Source: Tetracladium setigerum (taxonomy: Eukaryota; Ascomycota; Leotiomycetes; Helotiales). Taken from it: 64,000 nt of DNA. Numbering within the stretch: the first letter of the stretch is position 1; each line of letters starts with the position of its first letter. Where the stretch lies: the NCBI GenBank assembly GCA_031472005.1, contig PZJY01000006.1:1922001-1986000 (forward strand). Direction: 5' to 3'. A program made the translations under genes and the position numbers. The notes under the pieces were generated by a model, which did no database searches, was not told the DNA's origin, and saw only the letters and a list, made by a program, of their open reading frames with translations. Shown here piece by piece: positions 58,866-64,000 of this stretch.

Positions 58866-59540
58866 TTTAAATCATAGGATGATTTCTTTCGGGGAGAGAG
58901 GGGAAGAAAGGAAAGGAGATGTCAATTGGCGGAGAAGAAAAGGAAAGTTTTTTTGTTGTTCGTGATGCTGTATTTGTTTACTTATTACGGTTTCTCTGGA
59001 AAATTGACGGGCATTAAGAGTGCTGGATGGGCTGGGGTCATGGTATGGGTTGGATAGGATATGTCTTTTATGAATAGAGCAGTTATGCGATGGAATCAAT
59101 ATACGTTTATTATACCTATTCTTCTTGTTTCGCAATCATAGAAGCTACTGCATTTCCATTCTTCCACCACCAGTATCTGTTGAAATCGTAATTCTCCTAC
59201 CGTCTTTTGTTTTCTTGACAAGGTTCGTTAAGAAGTACTGCATGATCTTGAGAAAGGGATTGCTCTATTGTTTGTACAAACACTCCAATGTATGGTATAT
59301 CAAACAGCACTTCTATTGTTTTTACATTGACTCGACTTTGTTGAATACAAAGCATACATGCGACCTATGCTATGCAATGCAATGCACCTCTCCTCTGCTC
59401 GTCCATAACGTACAATCCCATCCAGAAACGCCAATCCACACATATCGTTTGTACAATTCTTGTTCCTTTACAGCATACGAGCATATCACCTCTTCACCTC
59501 CCTTCATCGCCCTCAAATCCGTACCCTTCCAATCTCCCTC
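58866..59540. other. convergent intergenic region between the AAA ATPase and uS17m genes, no gene seen
   Basis: About 0.7 kb of AT-rich DNA between converging stop codons, presumably both 3' UTRs. No RNA gene or conserved ORF is visible. Confidence 0.5.
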
Positions 59541-60142
59541 CTAAACCTTCACCTCCTCCGCCTCCTCCCCAACTCTCCTAACCCTCCTCCTCTCATCCTT
59601 CGCCGCCCGCTTAACCTTCTCCCTCTCAATTCTCTCCTGCACCGTCGGCACCGGATTCCTCTCCTCAATCGGAGTGCCAAAGGGCGCAATAATATGATTT
59701 ACGACGTGATGTACACGCTTGCTCGTTCGCCAGCCGTTGGAGATGGAAATTACGTCGCCGGTGCGCAGAGAAGAGTTTGGGTCGTGAACGAGAACGTTGT
59801 GGGTTTCGTTAAATTTCTAATGGGATCGGTGTGGTCAGTTTACTGTTTGATTTTTGTGGTGTAAGGTAAAGTGCTTTGAGGAAAGCTTGAAGGGAGGTGG
59901 CAGGTAGCATTAGACGAGTCGATTCATTTGACCTCGGACCGAGCTCTACAGAACTTTCTGTGGGAGTATGACTGGGAGGAGAGGTAAATGAAGAAGAATG
60001 GCAAGTGACATACCTTCCCAATAAATTTATTGAACTTCTGGGTCCCTATCCGCGCCTTCACAGTCTTTTGCATCAAGCCAGCACTGACAACAACGGCGTT
60101 TATTTGCCTAGAGGCCGAGGCCGCGAGGCGAATTGTTGGCAT
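59541..60142 (-). CDS. MRPS17: mitochondrial small-subunit ribosomal protein uS17m (two exons, 134 aa)
   Basis: An RNA-binding OB-fold protein of the mitochondrial ribosome small subunit. Exons on the minus strand: 60142-60014 and 59816-59541; total 405 nt, 135 codons. The first exon encodes INAVVVSAGLMQKTVKARI, equivalent to the start of bacterial S17. It is followed, across a 197-nt intron, by KFNETHNVLVHDPNSSLRTG and DVISISNGWRTSKRVHHVVN, the diagnostic S17 half. The C-terminal 40 residues are a charged extension (VQERIEREKVKRAAKDERRR), common in fungal mitochondrial forms. The start is the first ATG in frame; a targeting signal is not obvious but the N-terminus is basic. Confidence 0.9.
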
Positions 60143-60950
60143 ACTTTCAATTTGCTCTGGCGATTGCAATTGGTGAGAGCGTGTACGAAGGCGAAAGCGG
60201 TGGTGGTGGGGCTGTGGGTGTTGTGGTTTGGTCTGGTTTGGGAGGTTTTGGAAGATGTTCTGGGATGGGACGATCTGATGCCAAGAACAAAATGCTGGGT
60301 CTGAGGGATGATGGTTGATCCGTTCCGGTGCGCCGGGGAGGTTGGATGGCATGGGACGAAGTCGTTTATTTCGCAGGTTCCTTTGTATCTTGATTATGAG
60401 TTAAGAACAGATGACTTCAGGTTTGGGACCTAGGTTGGTGGTTTTGTTGATTTGTTATTTTTGTGAAGAAAAAAATCTTGTCATTTTCCCTTCAACACGC
60501 GACTATTCCCTCCTTCTGGTTTTTATTCTTGGTGAGGGCGTGAATTTTCTTATTTCAAAACATAGGTAGCCACTTAGTAGTCGTGTTTAATTTGCGATAG
60601 GTTCGGCGAAAAGTGGTTTAGACATACAGAAGATGTGAGCGTGAACTAGCTTCATAGTACGAGAGCATTGAAATTATCTGATGTAAAGATTCTACATGAC
60701 AAACCTACTCAGAACCCGATGTCACGGGCACATTTCGAGTTCGTGTATCAAGCCTAATTGTCTAACGTTTTGACATAAATTAAGAAATATTCCATTGTTG
60801 GACACCTCTCTTTGTTACTTTGACAATGTGAAAATATGAGACTGTTTACTCTAGGTATAAATTAAAAAGAATATTGGCCGCCCAATTACCCAAACCCGCT
60901 AAAGATACTGACAAAATAAACACAAAAGCAGCAAGCTGAAAAAGGCACAA
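60143..60950. other. intergenic region between uS17m and the permease gene, no gene seen
   Basis: About 0.8 kb; both flanking genes are on the minus strand. It should hold the uS17m promoter on its left and the permease 3' UTR on its right. No conserved ORF was seen. Confidence 0.5.
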
Positions 60951-63070
60951 TCATATGTCAGCCCTGTCTCTCCTATCGCCATGCCGCCGCGCTTCTACCT
61001 CATCTTGATCAGCATGGAACGTCTCCTCAAGTAGCGTATCCTCCATCCCCTCTGCCTTCGGTGGCCACCTAAAATCAATATCTTCGTACTCTAAAACTTT
61101 ATAATCGTTCTCGGCGTGGAACCATAGCTTTCGAGTAACCAGGAGATATCTCCCCTTGTGCCCTCTGCCCACCTTCGGGACCACTTTGCGGAATACTACC
61201 CACCAAATAACGCCGCCGATTGTGATGGTCCAGCTTGTTACCCCCGTAATGTACCATGGCGTGAGAAGAATGGTGTCTCTTTGAGGGTATACCCATTTTG
61301 CGGCCACGGGGTAGAGGTTGGCGATGCCGTATATGAAAGCCGATAGAGAGCTAACGAAGGGGGTGATCTTGAAACCAGAGGCCTGGGAATGTTTGGCCCA
61401 GCCGCGGTTGGAAAACAGGCGCAGATAGAGTAGACCAAGACCGACAAAGGCTCCGAATACAGCATCTATTGAGTAGGAATAGAGATCCACAAGCAGGCCA
61501 TACGTTGCTTTGGCACCCAAAGGCCAGGTGCCTAACAGAAGAATGAGAGACATAGAAAGGTGGAGTAAGAGGGCACCGAGGGGAATGTCTTCGGGCAAAG
61601 CTTCTTTCTTTGCACGCCAGAACGAGAAGCGAATGGATTTCACGCTACTGGCAAAGAACCGACGGTAGGGCAGTATACCCTCTTTGGCAATTTCTTGTTT
61701 GACTCGTGCCGCGGTGTAGGTCATGACGACAATATTCCCCAGACTAGAGACAGCCATCAAGGCAGACAACATATGCGGGGCGTTCTTTGCCCATGGGCTG
61801 GAGATGGATCCGAGTGTTAGCTCGAAGAATTTGTGTGCGACGTTGTTGGTATTTCCGTGGTTGGAGAAAACGTTTCCAGGGACCACAATAAAGTAGGCGA
61901 CGTTGACCAAGAGATAGAGAATTGATACAATGCCGACTGCTGAAAACGCTGGCCATTTGTAGCGTCTTCTGGGATCGTCGACTTCGCCCATCACATAGTT
62001 GGCTTGGTTGAAGCCCCCCCATGCAAAAAGTATGGCGAGAAAACTTTCAGCGTAACCATACGCATCAGCACCTTCACCGCCTACATAAGGTCTCGTGGTT
62101 AGCATGTGTTTCCATCATGCGAAAAAGCAAAAGGCTTTGCTTGACGTAAAGACAAGACTGGTGGATAGAACAATACATACTGAAGGCTGCGTGAGTTTTG
62201 ATGGCCCCATTCATCTCCCCAAATACACCCGCGTGAGCGAGCAAGCCTAAGATAAAGATCATGAGAAGAATGCAGATTTTCATGCCGGCCAGAATATTAT
62301 TCAAATAAATCCCGCCTTGTCGCCAAACCCCGTGGATAACGCAGGAGCCAGTTGCAACAGCAACAGCAATTCCGCGCACGACCTCATCATGGTTCTTGAT
62401 TTCATTCAACCCGGCTGCATCGAGGACACTCATCCCAAATGAGATTGAGTTCGTTGCAACATTCGCCAGTAAGATGAAAGTGATCCCAAACACACAGGCC
62501 GAAAAGTAGCGTGGTCGTTCGAAGATATATTTTAGCTAGCTCAAGTTAGCACGTGAGGGGAGAAGTTCACATTATTTGATGATACGAACATAGTTAAGTT
62601 CACCACCGCTTCGTGGTACAGAGATCTCTACTCCGTCAAATCGATACAGTGGGAGGGTGAGACCAAGCTCCATGAAGACGAGAATACCAGCCATTCCTAC
62701 CACTGCCCCAATGCACCACCAGAGCATGCTCACACTCACACTGTTCGTGTAGACGAACACTACAGCAGGGGTGCGAAATATGCCCGTTCCTATGAATCAG
62801 GTCAGTCTCAGACGCTTTAGATGACTCGGGTTCGAGGGTGTGTTTACCTATCATTCGGTTGAAGATGAGGCACATCACAGTCGCTTTTCGGATACGAAAG
62901 GGCTTTGCCAGGCCAGTCCAGCGAACATCAGCTTCCAAAAACCTCTCATCCTCCTCCGACATGCCCAAACCCCCAGGACGATCAAAACTTGCTGATTCCG
63001 TCACATGACTTTCATCCAGCGTCGACTTGCTGGAGTAACCCATCTTCTGGAGCTGGATGTTCGACTCCAT
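60951..63070 (-). CDS. amino-acid permease, APC superfamily, Mup1-like (four exons, 635 aa)
   Basis: A plasma-membrane amino-acid transporter; by similarity to the fungal LAT/Mup1 group the substrate may be methionine or another neutral amino acid (inference). Exons on the minus strand: 63070-62848, 62789-62590, 62535-62181, 62080-60951; total 1908 nt, 636 codons. The cytosolic N-terminus (1-55) is Ser-rich and acidic, consistent with regulated endocytosis. The first membrane helix has the substrate-binding NRMIGTGIFRTPA motif. About twelve hydrophobic segments follow, with SGGELNYLKYIFERPRYFS, LAILFAWGGFNQANYVMGEV and VGIVSILYLLVNVAYFIVVP. The C-terminal tail is charged. An upstream in-frame GTG at 63073 is not used; the ATG at 63070 is chosen. 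Confidence 0.9.
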
Positions 63071-64000
63071 CACGACGTTCTACGCTGAGGCGCGACAAAC
63101 CGGGGGTGATGCGGTCGATATCGGACCCCTCAACCGAGCCTCTTCTGCCCCAGTGCCAGTGCCAGTGCTGCTCCAACGGGGGCCTTGGGCAAGTGATTAG
63201 AGCATGACGCGACGTAGCAATTCCACTGAGAATGGTGATGGTAACGAGATTCGTCGTGGGCCCGCGATGTGAGATGATGATGGTAAACAGGTTGGAGGAG
63301 GAGAGGTTGGAGCAGCCAAAAAGCTGAAAAGCCGCCGCCCGACTCTCGTCCCACCCAGCAAGACCAGATTAGCTATCAACTGATAGGTGTGGGGGATCAT
63401 CTAGTCTGAGCCAAGGGAAGGGGCGTTCCGAATCCACGGCGACGAGATGGGCAGAAATGTGGCATGGAAGATGGATATGCTAGTCATATGTGGCATGAGA
63501 GATGAGACTCGTTGACGGCGGGCATGAGGATGGGGATATTGCTTGCCACACAATTGCCACGATGTCAAATCAATCTGTGCGCATGATGCTTCCCAGACTT
63601 TTCTCCTCCTGGCGTTTCTGGGCCCTTGGTTCTTCAATTGAGCAATCTCCCAGCTTCACACACGGCAGCAGCAGCAGCAACAAAACGATAAATACTAAAA
63701 TGGGATCCATGAATATCTCCCCCAGGGGCAGGGCGATCATCGAGGTTTCATCCAAGGAGTTCGTTGCGCGAGAATTGGGAGCTGGCGACACCAGATGATC
63801 GATCGATGATCCTGTCAACGAAACGTGGATGGAATAGACTTTGGGGGATGCTTTGGAACTTTGGGAAGGCCAACGGTGCAGCCGGGCGGTTGAACGGCCC
63901 CAGCATATCTCGTCTTGGCTGGGGATCTCTTCTTGAGATCGTCCTGAAGCAGCATATGCCATGTCATGTCAAGTCAACAAAGGCTAGTTCGGTTTGTTCT
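63071..64000. other. region upstream of the permease gene to the window end, no gene seen
   Basis: About 0.9 kb containing the permease promoter. It has a small hexamer repeat, (CCAGTG)3, near 63150-63168. Frames on both strands up to 130 codons (for example 63570-63962 minus) show no family motif. A promoter region or the start of another intergenic tract is the simplest reading. Confidence 0.45.

Noticed and set aside
63798..63807. ATCGATCGAT palindrome near the right edge
   Set aside because: Too short and of simple sequence; expected by chance in a window of this size.
1..64000. tRNA, 5S rRNA, CRISPR arrays and transposon open frames
   Set aside because: I scanned both strands by eye for tRNA B-box-like words, regularly spaced repeats and transposase or reverse-transcriptase motifs and found none convincing. 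A covariance-model search would be decisive for tRNAs.

Overview
The window is nuclear DNA of a filamentous ascomycete (Pezizomycotina). The genes are split by many short GT-AG introns, mostly 45-80 nt. The gene set is that of a mould: cofactor-independent phosphoglycerate mutase, a metacaspase with a Pro/Gln-rich prodomain, ATG9, COG6, VID27, a RasGAP, a CM1/PACT spindle-pole-body coiled coil, and an AA9 lytic polysaccharide monooxygenase (LPMO) with a CBM1. A plant-associated or saprotrophic fungus, perhaps a leotiomycete, is a reasonable guess; the sequence alone does not fix the taxon. I identified 20 protein genes by family or as a complete secreted-peptide model, and one truncated gene of unknown function at the left edge. 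I saw no rRNA, tRNA, CRISPR array or intact transposon.

Layout. 0-8 kb: truncated gene end (+), iPGM (-), Mediator subunit 9 (+), tubulin cofactor C (-), complex I Tim17-like subunit (-). 8-15 kb: UBP2-type deubiquitinase (+) and metacaspase (-), convergent. 15.2-18.9 kb: gene-free tract with microsatellites. 18.9-27.1 kb: 1400-residue microtubule-organising-centre protein (-) head-to-head with ecdysoneless/SGT1 (+), then a degenerate APH-like kinase (-). 27.1-30.3 kb: repeat-rich tract. 30.3-36.9 kb: TAN1 (-) and RasGAP (+), divergent across 2.6 kb. 38.4-41.4 kb: two secreted-protein genes, the AA9-CBM1 LPMO (+) and a 77-residue precursor of a six-cysteine peptide (-), set in roomy intergenic DNA. 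43.6-52.4 kb: VID27 (-), COG6 (-) and ATG9 (+), with COG6 and ATG9 sharing a promoter. 53.8-63.1 kb: mitoferrin (+), SAP1/YTA6-like AAA ATPase (+), mitochondrial uS17 (-), Mup1-like APC permease (-).

The genes do not form one pathway or metabolic cluster. Most are single-copy housekeeping genes. The accessory part is the LPMO plus cysteine-rich peptide segment. The most novel item is the small kexin-type precursor, whose predicted mature product is a 32-residue six-cysteine peptide.

A technical pattern matters to any user of this sequence. Four conserved genes (TBCC, ECD, VID27, ATG9) carry five single-base frame losses, at or next to short homopolymers. In each gene the exon length becomes a multiple of three only after adding exactly the inferred number of bases. 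This points to consensus errors rather than five independent pseudogenisations. Splice sites were placed by hand from reading-frame continuity and family motifs; exon coordinates are given in each entry.
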